From assembly GCA_030429175.1 (NCBI GenBank), contig JAUIDD010000007.1, positions 30,505-94,504 on the forward strand: a DNA stretch of 64,000 nucleotides, in the 5' to 3' direction. Both the position numbers and the translations under genes were made by a program. Shown here one piece after another: positions 29,940 through 39,490 of this stretch. This DNA comes from Gammaproteobacteria bacterium. Its GTDB lineage: Bacteria; Pseudomonadota; Gammaproteobacteria; Coxiellales; Coxiellaceae. Under the pieces are notes generated by a model. That model made no database searches and was not told the DNA's origin. It saw only the letters and a program-made list of their open reading frames with translations. Numbering within the stretch: the stretch's first letter is position 1; the number at the start of each line of letters is the position of its first letter.

Positions 29940-30367
29940 GGTATATATTTTTTAATATCGGCTACTTTAATCCAATAAATAATGTAGAGGACGATGGCGG
30001 CGATAAATACAATACCAACCAGTGGGACGAAGGATAATGTGGCGAGAATGACAAATGCTAGCCCAATACCAAATAATGAGCGTGTTGCTTTGACCAGTTC
30101 TGTATTTTCAGAAAAGGCTTTTTTAAGTGAGTTGGGAATAGCAAACGGCAGTATAATCCAATAGAAAATCACTCTCACAACTGGGGCGATCATTAACCAA
30201 CACACCCATGCTGGTATAGTTTGTTTATCTTTTGGGACGGTAGACAGGGTGCGATAGCATGTCCAACTAAAGAAGATATTAATGATGATATCAATCAGTA
30301 ATGCAGCGCTAACCACACCAACAAAGTAACTGGGTGGAATTTTATCATGAAGTTGCTGGTAGACCAT
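29936..30367 (-). CDS. Small polytopic membrane protein
   Basis: 143 residues with about four membrane segments (14-36, 52-76, 97-115 and 118-135). It has a good ribosome site (AGGAGG, about 10 nt). It follows minE by 14 bp and overlaps the glycosyltransferase gene by 4 bp, so it is likely the fourth gene of the min transcript. No family is recognised. Confidence 0.65.
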   Translation of the reverse strand: MVYQQLHDKIPPSYFVGVVSAALLIDIIINIFFSWTCYRTLSTVPKDKQTIPAWVCWLMIAPVVRVIFYWIILPFAIPNSLKKAFSENTELVKATRSLFGIGLAFVILATLSFVPLVGIVFIAAIVLYIIYWIKVADIKKYIP

Positions 30368-30381
30368 AGTGGTGCACCCTC

Positions 30382-30687
30382 CTAAGTTTCAACTTCTTCT
30401 GCAACTGCTGTTTTTATTTGTTTAGCAGTTGTTTCTGGTAGCGTTACGTTGAGTTCGAGTACTGAGCTATCATCTTTACAACATAAATCTACGGATACTT
30501 CATCTAGGTTTACGTGTGTGTGTTTGGCAATCGCAGCCATGATATCTTGCCTCAGTAGTGGCAAGAAATCAGGGCTATTTGATTGTGCACGTTGTTGTGC
30601 GATGATGATGTGGAGGCGATCTTTAGCGTTGCGTGCAGAAGAGTCGTCTTCTTTACCTTTCATCCGAAAATAATTCATAAATCTCAT
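30382..30687 (-). CDS. minE: MinE, topological specificity factor
   Basis: 101 residues. The anti-MinCD segment includes AKDRLHIIIAQQRAQ, followed by the dimerisation part (DFLPLLRQDIMAAIAKHT, then LELNVTLP). MinE stimulates MinD ATPase and drives pole-to-pole oscillation, keeping the division septum at mid-cell. The start overlaps the minD stop by 4 bp (ATGA). Confidence 0.93.
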   Translation of the reverse strand: MRFMNYFRMKGKEDDSSARNAKDRLHIIIAQQRAQSNSPDFLPLLRQDIMAAIAKHTHVNLDEVSVDLCCKDDSSVLELNVTLPETTAKQIKTAVAEEVET

Positions 30688-31517
30688 ACTGCTACCTCCT
30701 CATTTTTAAAGAGTCGTTTTAAGAATCCTTGTTTTTTCTTGCGAATCACATCCTTGAATGGTGCCGCTTTACCAAGATAGCGCTTAACAATATGACGGTA
30801 CTCTTGGCCTGCATCGCTCTCAATATCGAGCACTACTGGCATACCTGAGTTAGATGCATTTAATACTGATAGTGATTCGTTAACGACACCAAGTAATGGA
30901 ATACCGAGTAGCTCTTTAATGTCCTCGATGCTAAGCATTTCGCCTGACTCTACACGTTTTTCTGAGTAGCGCGTGATGATAAGATGTTCTTGCACGGGAT
31001 CTTCGTTGTTTTCAGAGCGTTTTGTTTTGCTTGATAACATGCCTAAGATACGATCTGAATCGCGCACTGATGAAACTTCAGGATTGGTCACGATAATAGC
31101 ATCATCGGCATAGTACATTGCCATTAATGCGCCACGTTCGATACCTGCAGGTGAGTCGCAGACAATATAATCGAATTCATGTTCGCCACTCAACTCATCC
31201 ATAATCTTGCCAATACCTTCGCGTGTTAATATGTCTTTATCACGCGTTTGTGATGCAGCAAGGATGTAGAGATTCGGGATTTTTTTGTCTTTGATTAGCG
31301 CTTGGTTGAGTGTTGCCTCACCATTGATGACATTAGCAATATCGTAAACAACACGGCGTTCGACGCCCATAATTAAATCTAAGTTTCGAAGACCGACATC
31401 GAAATCGATGACTGCAGTTTTAAAGCCTTCTAGCGCAAGGCCAGTTGAAATTGAAGCGCTTGTCGTCGTTTTACCGACGCCTCCTTTCCCGGAAGTGACG
31501 ACTATTACTTTTGCCAC
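30684..31517 (-). CDS. minD: MinD, septum-site-determining ATPase
   Basis: 277-residue ParA/MinD ATPase with the deviant Walker A SGKGGVGKTTT, the switch region FDVGLRNLDLIMG and the DSPAGIE motif. The C-terminal amphipathic membrane-targeting helix is visible (FKDVIRKKKQGFLKRLF, followed by KNEEVAV). It recruits MinC to the membrane and is displaced by MinE. It sits 41 bp downstream of minC in the standard order. Confidence 0.97.
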   Translation of the reverse strand: MAKVIVVTSGKGGVGKTTTSASISTGLALEGFKTAVIDFDVGLRNLDLIMGVERRVVYDIANVINGEATLNQALIKDKKIPNLYILAASQTRDKDILTREGIGKIMDELSGEHEFDYIVCDSPAGIERGALMAMYYADDAIIVTNPEVSSVRDSDRILGMLSSKTKRSENNEDPVQEHLIITRYSEKRVESGEMLSIEDIKELLGIPLLGVVNESLSVLNASNSGMPVVLDIESDAGQEYRHIVKRYLGKAAPFKDVIRKKKQGFLKRLFKNEEVAV

Positions 31518-31558
31518 AATAGATCTCCTTTATTGATGATGCGGTTGGTTTTTGCCAT

Positions 31559-32302
31559 TTATATACCCTCAATTTGTAGTTTGTCATCTTTTAAGAAGAT
31601 GTGGATGAGGGGTTTATCGAATTTAGGTACTTTAAGCTGATCTTTAGTCAGGTAGTGGCCAGCGATAGCGATAAGTTCGGCGTCAAGTGATTCACAGAAG
31701 ATGTGTGTGTCTTTATTACCGTTGGCGCCCGCAAGTGCACGACCGCGTAAAGGACCATAGACATGTATATTGCCATCGGCAAGGCACTCAGCGCCAGGAT
31801 TAATCGCAGATAAGATGACGAGGTCTGTGTCTTTTGCATAGATTTGAGTTCCTGAGCGAATGGGGCGAGTGATGACCTTTGCACCAATGTTGGTGGGTTT
31901 TGCATTTTTCTTCGCAACTGGAGAAGTATGATGGCCTTCAGATAGGCTTACCTCACGGCTTTTCATGACGGCAAGTCCGGCAGCAATTGCCGTTTGATGA
32001 TGGTTTTTTTCAAGGCCGCGTATGCCTACCGGTACGACATGTTTGCTGCGAAATAATTCGCAAAGACTCCCTAGTGGTAGTAGGTTTTGTGATTCTGTTG
32101 CCATATCGCGAATATCGATGATGACAGGAGCGTTATATAAATATTTTGGTGCTTTACTAATAGTATTTTCGAGTTCAGCTGTAATGACCGAAATATTTGC
32201 TTCGCTGAGTTTAACTACTGTAATGGGGAAAAAATCAGCCTTTAATTGAAAGAGGGCAGTTGTTTTATCTTCAATAACGCTCATTTTTGAATTGGTTTCC
32301 AT
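31559..32302 (-). CDS. minC: MinC, septum site inhibitor
   Basis: 247 residues. The N-terminal FtsZ-inhibiting domain (about 13-110, FQLKADFFPITVVKL) is linked to the C-terminal beta-helix dimer and MinD-binding domain (about 145-245, NIHVYGPLRGRALAGANG). It is the first gene of minCDE and is divergent from an unknown gene 178 bp away. Confidence 0.93.
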   Translation of the reverse strand: METNSKMSVIEDKTTALFQLKADFFPITVVKLSEANISVITAELENTISKAPKYLYNAPVIIDIRDMATESQNLLPLGSLCELFRSKHVVPVGIRGLEKNHHQTAIAAGLAVMKSREVSLSEGHHTSPVAKKNAKPTNIGAKVITRPIRSGTQIYAKDTDLVILSAINPGAECLADGNIHVYGPLRGRALAGANGNKDTHIFCESLDAELIAIAGHYLTKDQLKVPKFDKPLIHIFLKDDKLQIEGI

Positions 32303-32416
32303 TGAAATTTGATTTTCATCAAGACGTTAAAGCTTAGCATTAGACCAAAAAAAAATCTAGGGGTTGTTTACATACAGTTGCAGAATCTAATTAGAGAGCC
32401 CCTGATTATTTTGCAC

Positions 32417-32444
32417 TTGAATTTGCGATCGAAGGTGGTATGAT
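32417..32444 (+). promoter_or_regulatory. Sigma-70-like promoter of the 282-residue protein gene
   Basis: TTGAAT (32417-32422) and TATGAT (32439-32444) with a 16-bp spacer, about 37 bp ahead of the ATG. Confidence 0.5.
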
Positions 32445-32480
32445 GCCGTCAAATGACAGTTATTACATGTTAGGAGAGGA

Positions 32481-33329
32481 ATGGTCGTGTTTGTATCTTT
32501 GTTTCAAAATCCTTTATCCCTAGAGTCGCTGAAGACAGTAGTTGCAGTTTTAAAAGACTTATCTGAGACGTCAATTTGGTACGGTGAAATTGATGGTGAG
32601 TCATGCGAGTCTGCTATTGTTTGGGATTTAACGGGGCAGCGTTACGAGCGCTTAAGCAGTTATCATCAGGAGCCAAGGTCAGCATTAGCTCAAGAATATT
32701 ATGCAGCATTTGAACCTGCTACGGAAAACACTAAATACACAAAAGCAGATTGTCCACTTAATCATCCAGATTTTGAACGGATATTACAACAGCGCTTTTT
32801 TGCAAAATATGATGCGTCCAATATTGCGTTCCTCAAAGTAAATGAGAGTCATCAAGAGACTAACAAACCTGAGTATCGCCTGGTCTTTCCTTTTGGTCCA
32901 GGTAAGCCGTTTATGACTATGGGGCAAGTTCTAGAATATTTGAGTGGTTGTTTAAAATTTATGGATATCATGGTGCCGAATGCGTCTCAGTTGATGGCAT
33001 TTGTGGATAGTTGTGCCAGACCTGATAAATTGGTGCTAGAGGAGTGGGCAGAAGTTATGCTCTCAGATATGTTTTTATTCGAATTAGCAAGACATATATC
33101 AAAAAAGAGCGACGAAGATGTCTTAAATGCAATGATCCCAACCTTACGAGAAAGTACTGCTCGGGTAATAGACTTGTCAGGGGACATTACAGCACTAACG
33201 CCACAATTCCTAAGTGATATCTTGCTCAATGGTCATTTTGTGCCAATATGTGCAGATGAAGTTGATTCCGGTGATGAAGCAGTTAAAGCTGATCAATCCA
33301 TTATCGCACCCATACCACGGCGTTTTTAA
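32481..33329 (+). CDS. Unknown soluble protein, 282 residues
   Basis: ATG 32481 follows an excellent ribosome site (TTAGGAGAGGA) and a promoter-like pair. The product is acidic, without signal peptide or membrane segment. Notable segments are VFPFGPGKPFMTMGQVLEYL and the tail IIAPIPRRF. I recognise no family. It is transcribed alone, divergent from minC and convergent with the large membrane protein, 5 bp apart. As an orphan in a lineage rich in effectors it is a candidate host-interaction protein, but nothing in the sequence proves that. Confidence 0.65.
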   Translation: MVVFVSLFQNPLSLESLKTVVAVLKDLSETSIWYGEIDGESCESAIVWDLTGQRYERLSSYHQEPRSALAQEYYAAFEPATENTKYTKADCPLNHPDFERILQQRFFAKYDASNIAFLKVNESHQETNKPEYRLVFPFGPGKPFMTMGQVLEYLSGCLKFMDIMVPNASQLMAFVDSCARPDKLVLEEWAEVMLSDMFLFELARHISKKSDEDVLNAMIPTLRESTARVIDLSGDITALTPQFLSDILLNGHFVPICADEVDSGDEAVKADQSIIAPIPRRF

Positions 33330-33334
33330 TGCTG

Positions 33335-35239
33335 TTAGCGAGGCGTGAGCGGTCGTGCAGTTGGCGGTTTTCTTGTCATCATGACACAAGCAGGTTTTTT
33401 AAATAGGCATACTTCATAAGGCTTATTTTGATTGGGCGAGTGCTTTTTCCTTTCTTTATCTAAGTAATATTTAGCGTAAATTATCATGGGCAGAATAATG
33501 ATGATTTTTAAAATTGCGGTAACAAGTTTGCTAATGTGGCTGTTAATGGTGTCACCTATTTTCTTAATATTTTTAACGGCAGTGAGAATACCACGCCACA
33601 TATACCACAAGGCTTTGGCTGCATCTGCTGGGTTAACAGCACGGTTATAGCTTACTATGTGATTGGCTTGTGCATGGCGTAGTTTGGTGAAATTATCATG
33701 ATTATTTTGAAATTGTGATTGTAATGTAGTGCTCAAATTGATTTTTATATGTTTATATAATTGCTGATGATCTCTGTTGTGGTTTTCGATTCTGATGAGT
33801 AAGTCAAACTCCTGGTACCATAATTTGAGTTGTTTTTCAGCAAAGTATTTAGATAGTGGTGTATAGTTGTGCTTCATACGCTTTTGTAATTGCACGATTT
33901 TATGGTTTAGTTCGTCTGCTCGCAATGTTTTAGGTTGGCACAAATATTTTTTAATATAGGTAATTTCAGCATCAATCAGGTCGTTACATGTTTCTTTGTA
34001 TTGTTTTATCACGGCTGGTTCGATTTCAATAACTACTTTGCTATTTTCAAAGTTAGTAAAATGATCATTAAATTCTTTTAGGCGTTGTTTAAGCTCGAAT
34101 GCGGCTTGTAGTTGACCTGGTTTGACCTGATATTTACGGGTAAAGCGGCGATTTGCTTCAGTTAATCGAGATTGTGTTTTTTTATATTCATCGATATCTT
34201 GTGAATCGAGTTGTTGGAGATGATGCTTGAGTTTGGCAATTTCTACTTCGTCTGCACTACGCGATAAGTCACGTTGTTTTTGATACTCTTCATATACTTT
34301 GCAGATCATTGATGCGACCGCGTATAAAGTTAAGAGTGCTGTGATTACAATTAAAGGTGTGCCCATGGTGACAGTATTGAGAATGCCAAAGCCGATGACT
34401 AGGGTAATACAACTAAACAAGTAGGAGCCATCAGTCAGACCGTTAAAACCAGCTAAAAATAACATTCCTAAATCAAATTTATCACTACGTCTTTTGGGTA
34501 TGAGCTCATGATAAGTGACGGGATTATATTTTTGTTCTTTGGCGAGCCTTTTGATGATCGTCTCGTTATATATGATCATGTCATTACGCTTATAATCTAA
34601 TCTACGGTAAGCAATCAATGCAGGTGCAAGGACGCAGCCCACAGCAATACCGATTGGATTAAATAGATGATAACTGCCAGATTGGCTAAAGGCATGAACG
34701 ATGAAAAATACATTGATAAAAGCATGACGGCCATTTTTTAAGCCACTGAGTAAATCGCGAAAATAAGGCCATACCCACTGCATTTTTTTGATGTTCGCCA
34801 TTTTACTTGCCATGATACCAATGGTGAGCATAAAGATAATTGTGAGTAATGCGGCACTCCAGTGATCTTCTAAAAATGTATTATAGTCATGACCACCTGC
34901 AGCATCAGAAGTGTTGTTGGCGCAGTGTGTGCCAAAGTCAATCATACTTAAAGCAAGATAGAGACTATCGGTCATGCGATCGATAAGATCAGCTTTTGCT
35001 TTTGTGGAGAATTTTGTATCAGGTATGGGTTTTTCTGGATCTGCTTCTACGTTAATGATTTTTGCTGGGTCAAAATTAAAATCACCAAATTCATTTAATG
35101 ATCCCATCGAATGTGCATCTTCATCAACACCATTTTCACTGCCACTGTCATTGCTACTTTCAGTGCTACTTAGCGCATCAAGATAAGCTTTCGTGTCATT
35201 AATCAGCAGCGTTAATTGTTGTGGGTTTCTTTTTCTCAT
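33335..35239 (-). CDS. Large membrane/coiled-coil protein of unknown function
   Basis: 634 residues. The N-terminus is Ser/Asp/Glu-rich and disordered (to about 75). Several hydrophobic segments follow at about 128-146, 172-185, 193-212, 254-272 and 280-320. A long charged, helical, partly coiled-coil region spans about 320-545, and a final membrane segment lies at about 580-600 (VTAILKIIIILPMIIYAKYYL). The basic, Pro/Arg-rich tail ends in TARPLTPR. The layout resembles membrane-inserting effectors of Legionella relatives, but no named domain is visible and the role is inference. ATG 35239 is preceded by AGGA at short spacing. Confidence 0.65.
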   Translation of the reverse strand: MRKRNPQQLTLLINDTKAYLDALSSTESSNDSGSENGVDEDAHSMGSLNEFGDFNFDPAKIINVEADPEKPIPDTKFSTKAKADLIDRMTDSLYLALSMIDFGTHCANNTSDAAGGHDYNTFLEDHWSAALLTIIFMLTIGIMASKMANIKKMQWVWPYFRDLLSGLKNGRHAFINVFFIVHAFSQSGSYHLFNPIGIAVGCVLAPALIAYRRLDYKRNDMIIYNETIIKRLAKEQKYNPVTYHELIPKRRSDKFDLGMLFLAGFNGLTDGSYLFSCITLVIGFGILNTVTMGTPLIVITALLTLYAVASMICKVYEEYQKQRDLSRSADEVEIAKLKHHLQQLDSQDIDEYKKTQSRLTEANRRFTRKYQVKPGQLQAAFELKQRLKEFNDHFTNFENSKVVIEIEPAVIKQYKETCNDLIDAEITYIKKYLCQPKTLRADELNHKIVQLQKRMKHNYTPLSKYFAEKQLKLWYQEFDLLIRIENHNRDHQQLYKHIKINLSTTLQSQFQNNHDNFTKLRHAQANHIVSYNRAVNPADAAKALWYMWRGILTAVKNIKKIGDTINSHISKLVTAILKIIIILPMIIYAKYYLDKERKKHSPNQNKPYEVCLFKKPACVMMTRKPPTARPLTPR

Positions 35240-35361
35240 GGTCCTAGGTAAGCATCCCTTTTTGGTTGATAATTGTCTATTGGTGCTAGTATAGAGCGCT
35301 GATATTAAGGATTCGTTACAGAACTGTGACGAAAATATTAAAACTGATTATTATGTTTACA

Positions 35362-36303
35362 TCATAGTGATGCGTTGATGACATTTAGTACGCTATCTAC
35401 GGTCAGTGAGTCCATTAGGCTATCACAGGTGAGATAATGAAAACCTGGATAATCCATAAGTTGCTCCGGTGGCTCGGGCGTAGTGATAGCGAGGCAATGA
35501 TCTCCACGCGGGCCATATTTATTTTTGTCTGTCGGGCCAAATAGGCCGAAAGTTTTGGTGCCAACAGCCGCAGCGATATGCATAAGGCCAGAATCATTAC
35601 CAATAAAACAGCGACTCTGTTGGATACAGGCGGCGATGGTGAGTAGGCTTTGGGTGCCGACTATAGTAATCAGTTGCTCGGCAGGAAATGCATCGAGTAT
35701 GGGTTGGACTTGAGGTAGCTCATGTTTTGCAGCAATAATAACGATATGTGCATTAGGGTAGGGGCCATCAGGTTGACGCAGTTGCGTGATCAGCTCGACA
35801 AAATGCTGAGCTCGCCAGGTTTTAGCGCGCCAATTGGCAGCTGGTGCAATCGCAATATAATCTTGTGAGGTGCCAAGCAGTAGTTGTGCTTTTTGTTGAT
35901 GAGTTTCATCAACCCAAATACGCGGTAAGGTTGTTTTGGTTTGTTGCATCATACCGGCATAACGCTCAAGACGATGGATGTGTTTGGTGTTGGGTGGATA
36001 TTTATAGAAACGTTGCTTAGTCCATAACAACCAGCTAATCCCAGAGCCTCTGCAATCGACAATTATATCCCAGCGATGAAATAAACACGTCGCCCACAGT
36101 TTTAGCCAGTGTCTACTGCGTGGCAATTTTTTGACAATGATTAAACGCTCAAGATTTGGTACCGTTTCGAAAATGGCTGCAGCAATTGGACCTGCTGCAA
36201 TCGTAAAGCGTGCTTTGGGATATTGTTGATGTAATTGGTTGAGTATACAACTAGAAAGTACTGCATCACCGAGCCGATTATGTGAAATAAATAAGATATG
36301 CAT
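35362..36303 (-). CDS. LPS heptosyltransferase-family (GT9) enzyme
   Basis: 313 residues with the GT9 hallmarks: an N-terminal ILFISHNRLGDAVLSSCIL and a C-terminal donor-binding motif FIGNDSGLMHIAAAVGT with GLFGPTD. GT9 enzymes transfer ADP-heptose to the inner core of LPS, and this one probably acts there, but the exact acceptor is not determinable. Its ATG immediately follows the stop of the GT4 gene upstream (TAAATG), so both are in one operon. Confidence 0.85.
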   Translation of the reverse strand: MHILFISHNRLGDAVLSSCILNQLHQQYPKARFTIAAGPIAAAIFETVPNLERLIIVKKLPRSRHWLKLWATCLFHRWDIIVDCRGSGISWLLWTKQRFYKYPPNTKHIHRLERYAGMMQQTKTTLPRIWVDETHQQKAQLLLGTSQDYIAIAPAANWRAKTWRAQHFVELITQLRQPDGPYPNAHIVIIAAKHELPQVQPILDAFPAEQLITIVGTQSLLTIAACIQQSRCFIGNDSGLMHIAAAVGTKTFGLFGPTDKNKYGPRGDHCLAITTPEPPEQLMDYPGFHYLTCDSLMDSLTVDSVLNVINASL

Positions 36304-37317
36304 TTAAGTGTACCTGTGAAAGAGCTCAAGATATTGGTTGGTAATATGAGACGCTGAATAGTGCTGCTGATAGTGTTGATAGCCTGTTTGTTGTAATTGT
36401 TGTTGTAATGGTTTTGATTCGAGTAGCGTGGTAATGCTATTTGCTAATAAGTGTGGATCATCAATCGGACATAGAAAACCATTTTTACCGTGGGTGATTA
36501 GTTCACGAGCGCCTTGGCTTTGGGTGGCAATAATCGGTTTTTGTTGCGCCCAAGCCTCGAGTAAAACATTGCCCAGTGGCTCATGACGTGAAGGGCAAAT
36601 AAAAAGATCCCCAGTCGTGATTAAATCTTGTGGGTTTTCGACCCAACCAAGCAGCTTTACACGCTCATTTAGCTTTAGTATGTCAATTTGGCTTTGCAGT
36701 TTTTTGTGTAGTGGACCGCTGCCAGCGATCCATAATTCTGTATCAGGTACTTGTGTCATTGCATGAATCAATACATCGAAAGCTTTGTTGGTATGTAGTC
36801 GCCCTAGGGTAACGAGTAACGGCCGTTCACTATTGCGTTTTAGGGGAGTGCCAGGTTTTTCATCAACAAAATTGCTGATATAAGAAATTCTCTGATAAGG
36901 AATGCCCGCTTTAACGAGATAATCAGCAATACCTTTGGTATTAGCAATAAAATGGTCGACATGTTGATAATATTTTAAATTGTAGAAGCCACCAAGGCGC
37001 GCCAAGTGCGCATAATGTTTATTTCGGTGGAGACTGCTGACAATGCTTGTTGATCGGTTCATCCATGAGAGTACGATATTAGGGTCTAAGGTTTTTATCG
37101 TATTTTTAAGCGTTCTATTAGACAAGAGATCCCAACACCCACGAAAAGGGGCTAAAAATTGAGCGATATGTGAACTCAACTGATTGACATACGGGCTGTT
37201 GTCGCGCAACATAACGCTTTGTTGTAATTCATGATGTTGTAATTGATTAGTAAGTCGGCAGAAAAATCGTTCTGCCCCACCCAGTTTATTACTCGTCATA
37301 ACTTGTAAGAGTTTCAT
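36304..37317 (-). CDS. Family 4 glycosyltransferase
   Basis: 337 residues with a GT-B fold. The N-terminal LQVMTSNKLGGAERFFCRL is the acceptor-side glycine loop. The C-terminal E-x7-E motif is SRHEPLGNVLLEAWAQQKP. Likely an LPS-core or O-chain sugar transferase. It is the first gene of a two-gene unit, and its start lies only 17 bp from the divergent GT9 gene at 37335, so the two share a very short promoter region. Confidence 0.85.
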   Translation of the reverse strand: MKLLQVMTSNKLGGAERFFCRLTNQLQHHELQQSVMLRDNSPYVNQLSSHIAQFLAPFRGCWDLLSNRTLKNTIKTLDPNIVLSWMNRSTSIVSSLHRNKHYAHLARLGGFYNLKYYQHVDHFIANTKGIADYLVKAGIPYQRISYISNFVDEKPGTPLKRNSERPLLVTLGRLHTNKAFDVLIHAMTQVPDTELWIAGSGPLHKKLQSQIDILKLNERVKLLGWVENPQDLITTGDLFICPSRHEPLGNVLLEAWAQQKPIIATQSQGARELITHGKNGFLCPIDDPHLLANSITTLLESKPLQQQLQQTGYQHYQQHYSASHITNQYLELFHRYT

Positions 37318-37334
37318 GAGCAGCAGTATAACTA

Positions 37335-38297
37335 ATGCCGATTAAAGAATATATACTCGTGATCAAACATGGTGCCTTAGGTGATTTTATTGTGGCGACG
37401 GCAGCTTTTCAGGCCATTCGCGACTATCATCCTTATGCACATATCGTCGTGTTAACTACGCAGCCTTACCAATCGCTCGCTGAGCAAAGTCCTTACTTTA
37501 ATGAGGTGTGGCTTGATACGCGTCCGAAGATATGGCATTTACCCAAACTTAAAAAAACGTTGGGGTTGATTAATGGTGGGGCGCAACAATATCGATTTAA
37601 GCGTGTGTATGACCTACAGGCAAGTGATCGAACTGGTTGGTATTATCACTTACTCAAACGACCTAAACCGCAATGGGTGGGTAAGGTTAAGGGCTGTTCA
37701 CATCCGCGCAATATTGCGGATAATACTATGCATGCCTACGATATGTTTAAAACACATTTGTCACGCCTTGGGATGACACAATTTAGGCTACCTAATGTGG
37801 ATTGGCTGCAGGCAGATGTGGCGCATTTCAATTTACCTGAGCGTTATGTGTTGCTGGTTGCAGGTGCAGCAGCATCACGCCCCAAAAAACGTTGGACGGT
37901 AAGTGGGTATGTATCTCTCATTCATGCGCTGACGCAGCGTAGTATTACTGCAGTTTTACTGGGTACACAAGCAGAGCTTGAGTTCTTAAATGAAATTGAG
38001 ATGGCAGCAGGCAATGCACAAGTGATCAATCTGGTCGGTCAAACAACATTAAATGAGGTTGCAAGTTTGGCAAGGTCTGCTTTATATGCTGTTGGCAGTG
38101 ATACGGGGCCGATGCATTTAATTGCAGCAACAGGTTGTTGTGTACTGGTACTATTTTCAGATGATTCAAATGCTAAGCTACATGGTCCACGGGCGCCTGC
38201 TGTTGAGACGATACAGCAGCCTGATCTTCGGCAGCTGACTGGGGCAACAGTGATCGATACAGTTGTAGCGTCTTTGCCAGCATCTGTGGCTTGCTAA
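37335..38297 (+). CDS. LPS heptosyltransferase-family (GT9) enzyme, second copy
   Basis: 320 residues. The start has the GT9 signature YILVIKHGALGDFIVATAAF, and the C-terminal motif is YAVGSDTGPMHLIAATGC. It differs clearly from the neighbouring GT9, so they are not a recent duplication. Its last 125 bp lie antisense to the 3' end of the GT4 gene on the other strand, and both frames look authentic there. Confidence 0.85.
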   Translation: MPIKEYILVIKHGALGDFIVATAAFQAIRDYHPYAHIVVLTTQPYQSLAEQSPYFNEVWLDTRPKIWHLPKLKKTLGLINGGAQQYRFKRVYDLQASDRTGWYYHLLKRPKPQWVGKVKGCSHPRNIADNTMHAYDMFKTHLSRLGMTQFRLPNVDWLQADVAHFNLPERYVLLVAGAAASRPKKRWTVSGYVSLIHALTQRSITAVLLGTQAELEFLNEIEMAAGNAQVINLVGQTTLNEVASLARSALYAVGSDTGPMHLIAATGCCVLVLFSDDSNAKLHGPRAPAVETIQQPDLRQLTGATVIDTVVASLPASVAC

Positions 38298-39372
38298 ACT
38301 GTGTTTCGACGCGTTGACGTGCGCGATCGAGTAGGGCAATTTTTTCAGTTGATGATAATTGACAACATCGTTCGATATGATGTGCAAGTGCATGGGCATC
38401 ATCAGGTGGCATGCTAAAGCCAGTGTGTTCTGGAATAATTGTCTCAGCAACTGCGCCTAATTGAGTTGCAATCACCAGACTTCGCATTGCTTGCCCTTCA
38501 ACAGCAACACGACCAAAGGCTTCTGCTTTGCGCGAAGTTGAAATGGTAATATCAGCCACGGCATAGATCTCTGCCATATGATTTGATTCAGGTAGCCATT
38601 GGATTTGGTTGCCTAATTGGTACCGTGAGATTAGTGCTTTACACTCTTGATAAAAAGTTTCGCTATCGATGCGCCCAGCAAAAACGGCATGATAGTTGGG
38701 TTTTTTTAATAGGTGCAGCGCTTCGATTAATGTATCTTGTCCTTTCCAACGTGTTATGCGTCCTGGTAACAATAAAATGGTTTTATCAATGGGGATATGA
38801 TATTTCTGCTTTATTTTTAAAATATCATCGGCAGTATATCGTGCTGGGTTGAAATAGTCACAATCTATGCCACGATAAATCGTGCTGATCTTATCGGGGG
38901 TAATGGTGTAGTTATGTTCGAGATACTGGCGAATAAACTCGGAAATCGCAATCACTTTGTCACCTTGTGTTATGGGGATGTTGTATCGTTTTTTTAAGCC
39001 TAAAAACCCCATCCCATGAGGACTGTGGCAACTGGTTACGAGAGGTACATCTAGCTTACGTAACGCACGTACTGCGCATCGGGCGGGAGCGCGAGAGCGT
39101 GCGTGTACCAAACTGACATTATATTCTTGTATGAGTTGACCCAACAAACGGCTGTTACGTATCGTGGCGCGTGGTGATTTTTGAAAAACAGGTAGGGTGA
39201 TATGTGTCACACCAGCCTTGGTAAGTTGCTTGACCATCAGCCCACCACCACTGACGACAATGCTATTTACGCCAGTATCGGCAACTGCAATCGCCATATC
39301 GACAGTACCGCGTTCGATACCGCCGCTATTGAGGCGAGGACAAAGTTGTAGGATGGTGTGCTTTATTTGCAT
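38173..39372 (-). CDS. Family 4 glycosyltransferase
   Basis: 399 residues with a GT-B fold. N-terminal LQLCPRLNSGGIERGTVDMA; donor-binding LLPGRITRWKGQDTLIEAL; E-x7-E in SRKAEAFGRVAVEGQAM. Likely acts on LPS. The C-terminal 30 or so residues (Gln/Ala-rich, ending APVDHVA) are encoded antisense to the end of the GT9 gene and go beyond the usual fold. Confidence 0.85.
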   Translation of the reverse strand: MQIKHTILQLCPRLNSGGIERGTVDMAIAVADTGVNSIVVSGGGLMVKQLTKAGVTHITLPVFQKSPRATIRNSRLLGQLIQEYNVSLVHARSRAPARCAVRALRKLDVPLVTSCHSPHGMGFLGLKKRYNIPITQGDKVIAISEFIRQYLEHNYTITPDKISTIYRGIDCDYFNPARYTADDILKIKQKYHIPIDKTILLLPGRITRWKGQDTLIEALHLLKKPNYHAVFAGRIDSETFYQECKALISRYQLGNQIQWLPESNHMAEIYAVADITISTSRKAEAFGRVAVEGQAMRSLVIATQLGAVAETIIPEHTGFSMPPDDAHALAHHIERCCQLSSTEKIALLDRARQRVETQFSKPQMLAKTLQLYRSLLPQSAAEDQAAVSSQQQAPVDHVA

Positions 39373-39490
39373 GTGAGTTTAATTTATACAGTTGTGTATT
39401 TGAATTAGATCATAACGCATGCAGTAGTAGAAGGCTAGATTAATAATTGGTATGATCAACAACTTACTTGTCACTCACTAGGGATCAGCC

